A stretch of 30,631 bases of DNA. It comes from a virus. The notes below the pieces were generated by a model. That model worked only from the letters and a program-made list of their open reading frames with translations. It was not told where the DNA came from and ran no database searches. The translations under genes were made by a program, and so were the position numbers. The stretch spans positions 1-30,631 of IMG/VR virus record IMGVR_UViG_3300037247_001493; one strand, given 5' to 3'. Shown piece by piece: positions 8,149-15,677 of this stretch. Positions within the stretch are counted from its first letter, which is position 1. Each line of letters opens with the position of its first letter.

Positions 8149-9446
8149 CAGCTCCACTTCTCTCTGGTAAATGTGGTCCCGTCGTCGCTTATGGCTGCGG
8201 TCCCTATATCAGCATCGTCCGCATCGTTCCGCGACGTCTTGGTCGTAGAGGTCTGCGTTCCTTTGTTGCGACTGAGCGCCTTGAGCCACATAAGCGCGTC
8301 CTTAATCGAGGTCGTGGCCGCCACAACGCCCGAGGGCTCGGCGTGTGTATCAGTCTCGAGCACATCCACGACCTCTTCGTTAATGCTGGTCCGAGTCACC
8401 GCCGCATCCTGAGTCAAGATCGTGGTCGTGCCGTTATCCGTGATGGTGCAGTTGCCCCGAACATGAATCTCTAGGCTGGTGCAGCTTGCATCAATGATGA
8501 GTTGGCCAGCGGGACAGTCATAGCTCATCACATCGTTCAACCTGGCATTCTTGATCGTTAGTCCACCAGAATAATTCCTCACGTTCACCGTTGTTGCTCC
8601 CCCAGCACCAGGGAAGTTTAGGTCCGGCGCACCTCCGCCAGGAGTGGCACTGCTACAGTTGATAAAGCTGTGATTCGTGCCCACCCTCAATGTGATGTCG
8701 CCCGTGAGTTCACAGTCACGAGCGACAATCTCCGCAGATAGAAGGGCCTGGAGCTGGCATCTAAACGCTTGCATGAACTGAGTGCCACCCTGGGTCCCAG
8801 TCAGGATGAGACTCTCAAAGTGGCTGTTGTCCACATCCTGAGAGTCGAGGGTTACTTTGTTCATAATGCCGATGCCGATGAACTCGTACCCCTCGTAAGT
8901 CTGGGCTAACGTTAGTTGAGTATCGTTGATGAAGTAGAAGAATTGGGAGCCGAGGGAAGCGGCAATCGTCGTGGCAGCCGCGATGGTGGAGACGGGGTTG
9001 TCCGGAGTCCCGTCTGTTCCAAGTACGGTGTTGGTGTTCGCGGCCCCGTCGTCTATCCAAACGCCGAGGCCGTGGGGACCAACGTAGGCCATCTTGTCAA
9101 TTTGAGCTGCGCCCCGCGTAAACCGGTTCTCAATGCTGAACTCCGCCACCACATAGCCGACAACGCTTATGCCAGCTACGGTCCCCGTCGTTATGACCAC
9201 CTGGTAATCCTGACCAGTCGCATAGAAGGCGTCACTTGAAAGATCAACGAGGACATTGTTTTTTCCGGTGACAGAATCGAAATCCACCGTGAGCGTGATG
9301 CCCGCCGCGCTCTGGGTTACATCATTTCCCTTGTAGACGCTGACGACAGGCGTGCCTGCCAATGTGGTAGGAACGCCATTCGCGGCTGTCGTAAACTTGA
9401 TGTTGAGAGTCGCGTAATCCTCAGCGTAATCCCCAATGTAAGACAT
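8148..9446 (-). CDS. Tail fibre protein with beta-sandwich N-terminus and beta-helix-like body
   Basis: This gene encodes 432 aa. Residues 1-110 (DYATLNIKFTTAANGVPTT, VVSVYKGND, ITLTVDFDSVTGKNNV, FYATGQDYQVVITTG, VAEFSIENRF) form a module common at the N-terminus of environmental phage fibres and similar in layout to BppU-type attachment domains. Residues of about 130-340 contain strand-turn repeats (VSTIAAATTIAASLG, LILTGTQGG, LTIKNARLNDVMSYD) suggestive of a right-handed beta-helix without obvious catalytic residues. The C-terminus is acidic and threonine-rich (TSRNDADDADIGTAAI). It probably attaches by its N-terminus and contacts the host or matrix with its body. Translation is coupled to the next gene by TGATG. 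Confidence 0.82.
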   Translation of the reverse strand: MSYIGDYAEDYATLNIKFTTAANGVPTTLAGTPVVSVYKGNDVTQSAAGITLTVDFDSVTGKNNVLVDLSSDAFYATGQDYQVVITTGTVAGISVVGYVVAEFSIENRFTRGAAQIDKMAYVGPHGLGVWIDDGAANTNTVLGTDGTPDNPVSTIAAATTIAASLGSQFFYFINDTQLTLAQTYEGYEFIGIGIMNKVTLDSQDVDNSHFESLILTGTQGGTQFMQAFRCQLQALLSAEIVARDCELTGDITLRVGTNHSFINCSSATPGGGAPDLNFPGAGGATTVNVRNYSGGLTIKNARLNDVMSYDCPAGQLIIDASCTSLEIHVRGNCTITDNGTTTILTQDAAVTRTSINEEVVDVLETDTHAEPSGVVAATTSIKDALMWLKALSRNKGTQTSTTKTSRNDADDADIGTAAISDDGTTFTREKWS

Positions 9447-9466
9447 AAGGTGAAGCTATTCCTTCA

Positions 9467-9676
9467 TCACCAGGAGTGCGTACTCGTGGCCCGCTTGTGG
9501 CTCACGACCTGCTGGTCCAGGTATGCGTAGAGGTGGTCGACCAGCGCATCGGGGCCGCTCGTGCCCGTGTGGTCTTCGAGCCAGGCGTCGGCAGCGGTTA
9601 GCTGCGAGTCCGTCACAGGGTCGTTGTTGCCCGTCAGGGCGAACAGGTCTTTGATATTCTGCTTCGTCGCTGCCAT
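9467..9676 (-). CDS. Hypothetical small protein of the virion cluster
   Basis: This gene encodes 69 aa (MAATKQNIKDLFALTGNNDP to HKRATSTHSW). It is mostly helical, with an acidic middle and a histidine-rich end. A clear Shine-Dalgarno (CTAGGAGAGCAGT) precedes the ATG. I do not recognise the family. Helical 60-80-residue proteins in this position can be fibre chaperones or head-tail connectors, but nothing here distinguishes those roles. Confidence 0.7.
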   Translation of the reverse strand: MAATKQNIKDLFALTGNNDPVTDSQLTAADAWLEDHTGTSGPDALVDHLYAYLDQQVVSHKRATSTHSW

Positions 9677-9685
9677 ACTGCTCTC

Positions 9686-10348
9686 CTAGGCGGAAGTAAT
9701 AGTTTCTACGCCTGCCGCTGTCTTGAACTTCAGCTTATCCTCAGAGGCGTCATACCAAATCTGGGCCTCTACAGTACCATCGGTGTCGGTGATGAGCAGC
9801 TTCAGTTGCTTCGTCAGGTCAACGTAGGTACTGGGCGAGAGGATTATTCTCCCTGCCGTCGATGACATCTCCGTCTCCTCCTGGAAGGCGAAGGCGCCAG
9901 CGGAGATGTGTACTCTAGCGCTACCTGCTGTAGACAATCGCATAGTGTCAGCAGGCGAGTCTGTACTGCCAAAATAGATGATAGAGCCACGAATGGCCTG
10001 TGCGGGTTCACCGAAATAGATGGCCCTTGCCTGATTGTTGGGGCTTAGCAGGGTGAGTGCAACAGTGCTAGAACTTTCAAGAATTAGAGTTGTCTGGTTG
10101 TTTGCACTAACAGTTCCAGCACTACCATGCCAGAGATGCACTGCTGACCCCATACCCGCATCAGGCGAAGGGAACGAGGCCGCACCCGCAATCATCAGCC
10201 CGCCAGAACCCACCGTCACTAAGTCCCAGAAGTTGTCGGTGCCGTCGTTATAGATTTGCGAGCGGTTGCCGGTCCCGAACGAGAGCTTCACGTCGTTGTC
10301 GAAGCCCAGCGCAACGGCGCCGCCTGGCCCAACATCGATAATGGTCAT
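9686..10348 (-). CDS. Beta-rich fibre or decoration protein
   Basis: This gene encodes 220 aa. The sequence is a series of strands with G, S and T turns: VALGFDNDVKLSFGTGNRSQ, FWDLVTVGSGGLMIAG, VSANNQTTLILESSSTVALT, IYFGSTDSP, VHISAGAFAFQEET, then AQIWYDASEDKLKFKTAAGV near the end. The closing W-Y-D-A-S-E-D-K-L-K-F-K strand hairpin is common at the C-terminus of phage fibre proteins. No enzyme motif is visible. The ATG overlaps the upstream stop as ATGA, so expression is likely coupled to the 72-aa coiled-coil gene. A trimeric fibre or head decoration role is inferred. Confidence 0.78.
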   Translation of the reverse strand: MTIIDVGPGGAVALGFDNDVKLSFGTGNRSQIYNDGTDNFWDLVTVGSGGLMIAGAASFPSPDAGMGSAVHLWHGSAGTVSANNQTTLILESSSTVALTLLSPNNQARAIYFGEPAQAIRGSIIYFGSTDSPADTMRLSTAGSARVHISAGAFAFQEETEMSSTAGRIILSPSTYVDLTKQLKLLITDTDGTVEAQIWYDASEDKLKFKTAAGVETITSA

Positions 10349-10563
10349 GATCCAGCATTCACCTTGAGCCGCTTCGTCAGTTCCAGGATTTCGGCATCCC
10401 TCTCCGCCACCATCCTGCGCAGCGCGAAGTTCTCAGCCAGGAATCGTGCGGCTGGCATTGCATTGAACATCGCCTGGAGATCCTGCTCTCCCACGCGAAC
10501 TTCTGCCGTGAGAGCCTCGATTGGTTCAGGCATCTTGGCGTTACGATTGTTCTTGTTTCCCAT
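10345..10563 (-). CDS. Small helical (coiled-coil) protein
   Basis: The protein is 72 aa from MGNKNNRNAKMPEPIEALTA. I reject the earlier ATG at 10596 because it lies in the loop of a GC-rich hairpin, whereas ATG 10563 follows GGGGTAAGAGCA. The second half, FLAENFALRRMVAERDAEIL followed by ELTKRL, is a clear amphipathic helix with heptad spacing. It probably oligomerises and may pair with the neighbouring fibre protein, whose start overlaps its stop by ATGA. No recognised family. Confidence 0.68.
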   Translation of the reverse strand: MGNKNNRNAKMPEPIEALTAEVRVGEQDLQAMFNAMPAARFLAENFALRRMVAERDAEILELTKRLKVNAGS

Positions 10564-10575
10564 TGCTCTTACCCC

Positions 10576-10609
10576 AAAAGGCCCCGGGCCCGTCATTGGG
10601 CTCAGGGCC
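10576..10609 (-). terminator. GC-rich hairpin followed by four U: possible intrinsic terminator or attenuator
   Basis: In minus-strand RNA the arms GGCCC-tga-GCCC and GGGC-ccg-GGGCC fold around an AAUGAC loop and are followed by UUUU. It occupies the only sizeable gap in this part of the operon, between the 270-aa and 72-aa genes. The stem has an internal loop and the U-tract is short, so termination is probably partial. Confidence 0.5.
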
Positions 10610-10642
10610 TCCGTTCGTCCTCGTAGATGTCTTCGCCCTACG

Positions 10643-11455
10643 TCAACGAACTAACCAGCTCAGATTGATCGTGCTGTCCGTACCTGTACTCCAGAACTCG
10701 ATGCCGCCCACGCTTCCGTCCATCGGCACGGTGTACTCGCGTAGGTCATCCACATGGAAGGCGTCTGCGTCGCCCGTATCGTTGGCTACCACCTCAAGCA
10801 ACGCGGCTATCTGCTCTATCTCCACCGCGTCCAGCAAGGTGTCAGTCACGATACGCAACCAGTAGAGCTTCATGCCCTGTCCTGGGTACGAGGGCTGACC
10901 CTTGTGCAGGTCCATCGCTACCCAGGTGCCTCTTCCTGGAACCGTGTCAAACTCAAAATTACCGCTAGCCTTCCCAAACGGGGCACCACCAGAGGTTGTG
11001 TCTTCCGTGATGGCCGATGCTCTGAATCCACGCGAACTACTGCTGTACTCTCCAGTCAAGGTCGCGGCGTTGTTATTCAGGATGGTGCTGTCGATGGTGA
11101 ACCTAGCTCCTGCGATGGGGGCCACGGCGCCTATGTAGAGGAAGTCGTCGGTGTCCAGCGTGAACTGCACAATGCCCACCTGGGCACTGTCCAAGATGGC
11201 TCCAGGGCTGTCGCCAGGAGCCCGAAGGTCATGCCAGGCATTCGCAGACACGTCATGCCACCACACCTCCGCGATTCGAGGCGTGAGGCCTATGCGAGAG
11301 TCCTGAGCGGCCGATTCTGCAAGAAATTCGTCGGCGCCAGCACGCAGATTGATCGCCCGTCTACGCTCAGGATTCGTAACGACATCTTGCAATCCTGTCA
11401 GGGGCGCAATGCCCCTCATCTTGCGGATGCCCCTATCTTTAACCGTGGTAGGCAT
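10643..11455 (-). CDS. Virion structural protein, unrecognised
   Basis: This gene encodes 270 aa. The N-terminus is helical (LTGLQDVVTNPERRRAINLR followed by AGADEFL). The rest is strand-rich, with WWHDVSANAWHDLRAP, VGIVQFTLDTDDFLYIGAVA and MKLYWLRIVTDTLLDAVEIE. The aromatic-rich strands around residues 190-210 resemble a jelly-roll face. No enzymatic signature or membrane segment is seen. By position (several genes after capsid, before the fibres) it could be a neck, tail-tube or baseplate component. It is followed by the hairpin at 10576-10609, so it may end a transcript. Confidence 0.72.
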   Translation of the reverse strand: MPTTVKDRGIRKMRGIAPLTGLQDVVTNPERRRAINLRAGADEFLAESAAQDSRIGLTPRIAEVWWHDVSANAWHDLRAPGDSPGAILDSAQVGIVQFTLDTDDFLYIGAVAPIAGARFTIDSTILNNNAATLTGEYSSSSRGFRASAITEDTTSGGAPFGKASGNFEFDTVPGRGTWVAMDLHKGQPSYPGQGMKLYWLRIVTDTLLDAVEIEQIAALLEVVANDTGDADAFHVDDLREYTVPMDGSVGGIEFWSTGTDSTINLSWLVR

Positions 11456-11474
11456 TCAGAAGACCTCGTATGGG

Positions 11475-11861
11475 CTACAGTCTGATTGGTGTCTTACGCT
11501 CACGAGGCGGGCTCGTCAGGTCTATCGTGTGCCCCGTCTCTTCAAAGAACTTGGCCTGATACTGCACCAGGTCGTTCCATGCCTCGCTGGCCGCTTGCTG
11601 TGCGGCAGTGGCGCGGTCCCCCAGGTCTGCGGTGGCAGCGTCACGTGCGTCCTCAGCCTTCTCCCGAGCAGTTGCTAGGGCCGTGTTGGCTCTTGCCATC
11701 GCCGACTCAAAGGCTTTATTAGCCTTCTCTCGCTCCACCTGAATGGCCTCGTCCACTTTGGCGACTTCGGCCTTCTTGGACATCGCCACCACGTAGAGCG
11801 CGTTGGCCCTGAGAAGGGCAGCTTCCACGTCTGTGATCGGGACCTTAGCGTCTGTCGTCAT
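11475..11861 (-). CDS. Alanine-rich coiled-coil protein
   Basis: This gene encodes 128 aa. Residues 10-105 are almost wholly helical and rich in A, E, K and Q (EAIQVEREKANKAFESAMAR, then ANTALATAREKAEDARDAAT), predicting one long coiled coil. The C-terminus (GHTIDLTSPPRERKTPIRL) is extended and basic. No known motif. Its ATG overlaps the stop of the zinc-site protein as TGATG. A rod or chaperone role in the particle is plausible but unproven. Confidence 0.72.
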   Translation of the reverse strand: MTTDAKVPITDVEAALLRANALYVVAMSKKAEVAKVDEAIQVEREKANKAFESAMARANTALATAREKAEDARDAATADLGDRATAAQQAASEAWNDLVQYQAKFFEETGHTIDLTSPPRERKTPIRL

Positions 11862-12634
11862 CAGGCCGCCCCTGCGTGCGAGTTTTTGGCGTGCTTCTTC
11901 ATCTTGCTCTCAGCACGGGCCTTAGTCGCTGCCCTGAAACGATTCCCGCACTTGGCACAGGTCAGAATCGTCATAGACGCTTTTGGCTTGGACTTAGCTA
12001 CTGCGGGTGGCACTACTTCCGTTGAAGGCGCTTCACTAACTGGGGCGACAGGAGCAGCCTCAGCCGGGGCCTCACCCCTCGCCATCATAACCATGGTGCG
12101 CTGCCACTCCCTGTCGTCCAGTCTCTCCCTGCGAGCCTCTTCCTCTTTGATAAGAGCCCACTCCCGCCGGTGGCGCCTCTCCATGTGGAGCTGAACGTCA
12201 AACTCGGACGGGATGCCCTCTTTGCCACCGCCATCCTCGAAGCACCCCTTGCCCCGTAGGCCTATCTCATCGTAGTGCGCTCGGTCGGCATGGTCTGGAT
12301 GCAGGCGGCACATGAACTCGCCCCTCACGGGCGTTATGCCGACAGGCGGCGTGATGGACAACTGCATCGTACCGTCCGACCACCGCCACGCCCTCGGATT
12401 CGCAGGGTCGAGGAACGGACGGTGGACCACGTTCATCTTGGATGACTCGCCAGTGCGGGTGTTGTAGACCAGTATCCACCGGCCTCTGTCCACCTCAGTC
12501 ACCTTCGCCCCCACGGGCTGGCCCCCTACCGAGGATGCAAGCGCCTGCCCGGGCCGCATGGGGTAGTCGCCAACCGGCGCCGCTACCTCTTCTCCCAAGA
12601 AGTCCGCGACTGCCTGTTCCTGCTGTGTCGTCAT
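11861..12634 (-). CDS. Protein with two candidate zinc-finger sites in the virion gene cluster
   Basis: This gene encodes 257 aa. The C-terminus is a C2H2-like finger: C226 and C229 in LTCAKCGNRF, then H248 and H253 in KKHAKNSH. A second possible site earlier combines C109 (FMCRLHPDH), C131 (GKGCF) and H150/H155 (LHMERRHRREW). Residues 155-175 form a charged helix, and 185-215 is an Ala/Pro/Val/Glu linker. The N-terminal 100 residues look beta-rich (GRWILVYNTRTGESSKMNVV). It may bind nucleic acid or use zinc for stability. The gene lies among structural genes, so a packaged or assembly role is possible. The family is not recognised. Confidence 0.72.
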   Translation of the reverse strand: MTTQQEQAVADFLGEEVAAPVGDYPMRPGQALASSVGGQPVGAKVTEVDRGRWILVYNTRTGESSKMNVVHRPFLDPANPRAWRWSDGTMQLSITPPVGITPVRGEFMCRLHPDHADRAHYDEIGLRGKGCFEDGGGKEGIPSEFDVQLHMERRHRREWALIKEEEARRERLDDREWQRTMVMMARGEAPAEAAPVAPVSEAPSTEVVPPAVAKSKPKASMTILTCAKCGNRFRAATKARAESKMKKHAKNSHAGAA

Positions 12635-12635
12635 A

Positions 12636-13109
12636 TCAGTTCCTCACCAAGGCTCCTCCAGGGCCGAACGTGGAGCGGTACGTGCGCCACTTCTCTATCT
12701 CCTCAGCCCTGTCCACGTACTCCTGTATCAGGTCTCTGGGCGGTGGCAGAAGGTCTTCGTTGGGCGCTTCTGCGCGAAGCTCGTCCGCGATGTCCATCAC
12801 GTTCCCCACGCGGTACAGGGGCTCGTAGCGCCGTACCTGCTCCCACGGGACATTCTCGTCTGAGGCCACCCTATCGCCGTTCTTGAGATGGGCTATACCG
12901 GTGGGCACGAAGAGGGCCGCTCGTCGGTACATGGACCTTGGCCCCATGTCCCACTCGTAGGTCGAGGGCCAGTCACCCCTCATTACTCGGATCTGCTGGA
13001 ACCGGTGCCACTTCTGAAAGGTCGGGGGCGCCAGCCTGTCCTCCTCCTTCAGCCACAAGCACTTCTCGTCCGGCATCACCGTTAGGGCTGAGCTTTCCAG
13101 AACCATCAT
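12636..13109 (-). CDS. Hypothetical protein, 157 aa
   Basis: The sequence runs from MMVLESSALTVMPDEKCLWL to FGPGGALVRN. The N-terminal half has tryptophan-rich strands (FQKWHRFQQIRVMRGDWPST, YEWDMGPRSMYRRAALFVPT). The C-terminal third is a charged helix (LIQEYVDRAEEIEKWRTYRS). It has no membrane segment or known motif. Two ATG codons are adjacent at the start. The stop lies just before the ATG of the zinc-site protein. I cannot assign a role beyond probable virion or assembly protein by context. Confidence 0.68.
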   Translation of the reverse strand: MMVLESSALTVMPDEKCLWLKEEDRLAPPTFQKWHRFQQIRVMRGDWPSTYEWDMGPRSMYRRAALFVPTGIAHLKNGDRVASDENVPWEQVRRYEPLYRVGNVMDIADELRAEAPNEDLLPPPRDLIQEYVDRAEEIEKWRTYRSTFGPGGALVRN

Positions 13110-13112
13110 TGG

Positions 13113-13643
13113 CTATGCCGACACGGCCTTGATCACCGCGAAGTTAATCAGCACCGCGTCGGAGGCAGAGGAGGCCGACATGTTGGCCAGCGTGATGTCG
13201 AAGACACCTGCCCCTACGTCGGTGACATGGGCGAGGTATTCGCCCGACGTGCCGCCCGACTGGATGCTGAGGACAATGGTGTCGCCGATGGCCACCTCGG
13301 TGTTCGTTACAGTGAATGTAACCTCGGCGGCCGCAGCAAGAGCGGCGTTGTCCGTCGTGATCGTGCCAGTGACCTTGCTCAGGGTCACGCCGGTGCCCTT
13401 GTCCGTCTGCTGCGTGACCGCTCCGCCCGCGCCGGTCTTGTACCCGATGGCGCCGGCCGCGATCAGGAGTCCGCCTGCCGTAATAGCAAGGCCTCCCGCC
13501 GTGATGGTGAGGCCATTGGTTAGAAGAGTGAGGTCGGAACCGGCGTTATCGAAACGCGCCACCTCCGTGCCCTCTACGTAGACGAGGAGGCGGCTGTTTT
13601 CTCTATCTATCCAGACGCCGGTGAACCTCGAAGATCGTGCCAC
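13113..13643 (-). CDS. Head decoration / fibre-like protein with TAGGL repeats
   Basis: The protein is 176 aa and starts with GTG at 13643 (AAGGAG six bases upstream). Residues 35-70 hold tandem strand repeats: LTLLTNGLTITAGG, LAITAGG, LLIAAGAIGY. Then come TGAGGAVTQQTDKGTGVTLS, GTITTDNAALAAAAEVTFTV and VTDVGAGVFDITLANMSA, a set of phrases I know from small virion proteins in many phages and prophages, where a short beta-solenoid stem carries a beta-sandwich head. No enzyme residues. Its position one gene cluster after capsid fits a particle surface protein. Confidence 0.82.
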   Translation of the reverse strand: MARSSRFTGVWIDRENSRLLVYVEGTEVARFDNAGSDLTLLTNGLTITAGGLAITAGGLLIAAGAIGYKTGAGGAVTQQTDKGTGVTLSKVTGTITTDNAALAAAAEVTFTVTNTEVAIGDTIVLSIQSGGTSGEYLAHVTDVGAGVFDITLANMSASSASDAVLINFAVIKAVSA

Positions 13644-13693
13644 TTCATTCTCCTTACTGTCCCGCTAAATCAGGACTGTCCTTGGACTGTAAG

Positions 13694-13987
13694 TTAGCCC
13701 GTTATGTCTTTCCTGAGCGCCTGGGCCATGTTCCGGCCGCCCTCATTGAACAGCTCGGCTTCCACCGCCTCTAGGCGCTCAATCAGCCCTCTCAGTTCGC
13801 GGGGACTCGATATGACGTAGCCCACTCCTTTGTCGGGGAAGGTCAGCACCAGCCGCCGCTCCTTGGCATTGGCCAGCAGCACCATCCGGCGAAGAATCTC
13901 TATCTCCCCCGAAGGCGTCTTCCCACGCAGATGCGCGGGCACGTGCAGGCGGTTACCGCCGCCGATGGGGACTACTTTAGTAGTCAT
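13694..13987 (-). CDS. Hypothetical protein, 97 aa
   Basis: The sequence starts MTTKVVPIGGGNRLHVPAHL and ends with a helix (ELRGLIERLEAVEAELFNEG, then NMAQALRKD). The central strands (RMVLLANAKERRLVLTF, VGYVISSP) suggest a small alpha/beta fold. No family recognised. The first codons overlap a 16-base near-palindrome at 13970-13985 that could form a hairpin just after the start codon. The Shine-Dalgarno GGGAGA sits unusually close to the ATG. It follows the 246-aa gene by 5 bases. Confidence 0.66.
   Translation of the reverse strand: MTTKVVPIGGGNRLHVPAHLRGKTPSGEIEILRRMVLLANAKERRLVLTFPDKGVGYVISSPRELRGLIERLEAVEAELFNEGGRNMAQALRKDITG
13970..13985 (-). other. Near-palindrome immediately after a start codon
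   Basis: On the minus strand GACTAC-TAAA-GTAGTC follows the AUG of the 97-aa gene. As RNA it gives a 6-bp stem with a 4-base loop within the ribosome footprint. It could tune initiation, or it could be chance. Confidence 0.35.
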
Positions 13988-13992
13988 TCTCC

Positions 13993-14733
13993 CTAGACTG
14001 ACCAGCTCCGTCCGCCATCGCAGAACACGTAATCAACCTCGAACTCCTTGGCCGCCGCCTCCCGGTTCTCCAGCATCAGGATGGCGTAGAAGAGATCGGC
14101 GGGAGTAAGCCCTGCGACATAGCTCGCGATGCGGGACATCTCGTTGTTATCGGTCAGGCCCGCGAAGACATGGCTCGAGCCATCCTCGCCCACCTCGACG
14201 CGGCTCAGGATATACTCGTCCGCGGTCACGGTGCCTTTTCCAAGCACGGTCCCGTTGCCCGATCCCGCGGTCGCCGCCCCACCGTCGCCCACTAACGACC
14301 GAAGGTCGTCGGTGGTGCCGTCGTCGTCGTACTGCACGCCCGTCATGCCGCCAGAGCCGTTGTACGTCATCGTGGCGGTGGCGAACTTGGCCGGCATCAC
14401 AGGGGTGGCCACGACCAGCGTCTCGGTGTAGCCGTGGTACAAGGCCACCAAGACATCGTCGGCCACCTTGTACCGCGCCTCGGTCTGCATCCGGCCCTCA
14501 GCTGGTGAGAACAAGCCCGATGCGAGCACCACGTTGTCGTCGTCACCCGTGTCGGTCAGGAACTGCTGCACCCCACCGGTCTCATCGACGACATCGTTTA
14601 TCGTGCCCTCGTTGACAGACACCATGAACCAGCCCTCGCCCAGGTCCACCGAAGCGGCAGACCAGGTCACGTCCTCGAACGTGTTCATGAAGTCCTGGAA
14701 GTTGCGTAGTCTTCCGAATGATCCTTTAGGCAT
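13993..14733 (-). CDS. Structural protein directly after the capsid gene
   Basis: This gene encodes 246 aa. It starts MPKGSFGRLRNFQDFMNTFE with AAGGAGATAGGGA just upstream. The body is beta-rich (WFMVSVNEGTINDVVDETGG, VLVALYHGYTETLVVATPVM, ATATMTYNGSGGMTGVQYDD), and the end is helix then strand (DLFYAILMLENREAAAKEFE). The layout resembles a jelly-roll or concanavalin-like sheet. Its place after the major capsid gene suggests a minor capsid, decoration or head-completion protein. No catalytic motif is seen and the family is not recognised with certainty. Confidence 0.75.
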   Translation of the reverse strand: MPKGSFGRLRNFQDFMNTFEDVTWSAASVDLGEGWFMVSVNEGTINDVVDETGGVQQFLTDTGDDDNVVLASGLFSPAEGRMQTEARYKVADDVLVALYHGYTETLVVATPVMPAKFATATMTYNGSGGMTGVQYDDDGTTDDLRSLVGDGGAATAGSGNGTVLGKGTVTADEYILSRVEVGEDGSSHVFAGLTDNNEMSRIASYVAGLTPADLFYAILMLENREAAAKEFEVDYVFCDGGRSWSV

Positions 14734-14781
14734 TCCCTATCTCCTTGCCCATCCGCTTCTCAGGCGGCTAATGGGTACCCA

Positions 14782-14798
14782 CTAGTGAACGTCACTAG
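14782..14798 (-). other. 7-bp hairpin spanning the capsid stop codon
   Basis: CTAGTGA and TCACTAG are perfect complementary arms around CGT, and the TAG stop of the capsid gene lies in the first arm. It is not followed by a U-tract, so it is not a classical terminator. A further small stem (CCGC, 7-base loop, GCGG) follows in the same 60-base gap. It could protect the 3' end of capsid mRNA after cleavage. Confidence 0.4.
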
Positions 14799-15667
14799 CT
14801 TGTCGGGGCAGTGGCGTCTCCAATCCACTCAAATCCCCAGTTCTGGTTTCGGATGCCGTACACGTACTGGTCTCGGTGGATGATGTCCGAGCCGCCCAGT
14901 CCGCGCTTCTCGTTCCTGACCGCCACCATTGTGGGGGACGCGCCCTGCACGATGACCGCGCCACCCTCGGCGTAGATCCCGCCCTTCGCGTCGGCGCTGG
15001 AGTTGATGGCCAGGTTGCCCGCCATGTGCACAGAGGCCATGAACAGGACGCCCATGGTCATGAACCCACCTTTGAGCACCTGTGCGGTCGGCCCTTCGGG
15101 AATGGCAGCGGTGCCCACCGCGGCCACGAGTTCGTCTTGCAGGTCCTTGATGATGAACGGGTGGTTGGTGGCGTGGAACGGCCCCGCCCCGGGCTCGGTC
15201 TGGTTGCCCATGATGCGGGACACGCCCGCCGAGATGTGGCCGGATTGGGGCGTGGTGTTTGCCGTGCCCAGTGCGTTGGTGAAAGTGTCCAGGGTAGCCA
15301 GCCCGTCCTCATCCTTGCGCCGCTCGATGGCCTCCTGCCCCAACGGGCCAAGCAGGCTGAATCCCCGCTTGGACATTCGGCGGCTAACCTCGTCGAGCAA
15401 GAAGTATTGGACCACCATGCCTTGCGGGCGGAAGGTGATAACCGTGTCGGTGAGCGTCTCGGGGTTGTCAAACTCCTGGTCTTCGCCCACCGCGAAGGCG
15501 TTGAGCTGGGCGTACAGCGCCTCACGCCAGTTGAGGCCCGAACCCTCCGCCAGTTGCACGTTCTTCACCGTCCGCTGAAAGCCAGGCTCGTGCTCACGGG
15601 TGCGTCTGGCAGCGGCCAGCACGACGTCCATTGAGTCGTTCAGGGCATCTGTGGTTGTGCTTGCCAT
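14795..15667 (-). CDS. Major capsid protein (probable HK97 fold)
   Basis: This gene encodes 290 aa. It lies directly downstream of the scaffold-like gene, and AGGAG precedes the ATG. The N-terminal part (RTVKNVQLAEGSGLNWREAL) is followed by strands typical of a capsid spine and P-domain: DTVITFRPQGMVVQYFLLDE, TLDTFTNAL, GPFHATNHPFIIKDLQDELV. Near the end, IIHRDQYVYGIRNQNWGFEW reads like the last strands of HK97-type capsid proteins, which often close with a Y/V-x-x-x-x-x-G strand. It lacks the long cleaved delta domain of HK97 itself, which agrees with a separate scaffold gene. The assignment rests on position and overall pattern rather than a diagnostic motif. Confidence 0.85.
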   Translation of the reverse strand: MASTTTDALNDSMDVVLAAARRTREHEPGFQRTVKNVQLAEGSGLNWREALYAQLNAFAVGEDQEFDNPETLTDTVITFRPQGMVVQYFLLDEVSRRMSKRGFSLLGPLGQEAIERRKDEDGLATLDTFTNALGTANTTPQSGHISAGVSRIMGNQTEPGAGPFHATNHPFIIKDLQDELVAAVGTAAIPEGPTAQVLKGGFMTMGVLFMASVHMAGNLAINSSADAKGGIYAEGGAVIVQGASPTMVAVRNEKRGLGGSDIIHRDQYVYGIRNQNWGFEWIGDATAPTS

Positions 15668-15677
15668 TTACCTACTC

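Noticed and set aside
10754-11485. Plus-strand frame of 243 codons opposite the 270-aa structural gene
   Set aside because: Its composition is random-looking, and every convincing gene in the window is on the other strand.
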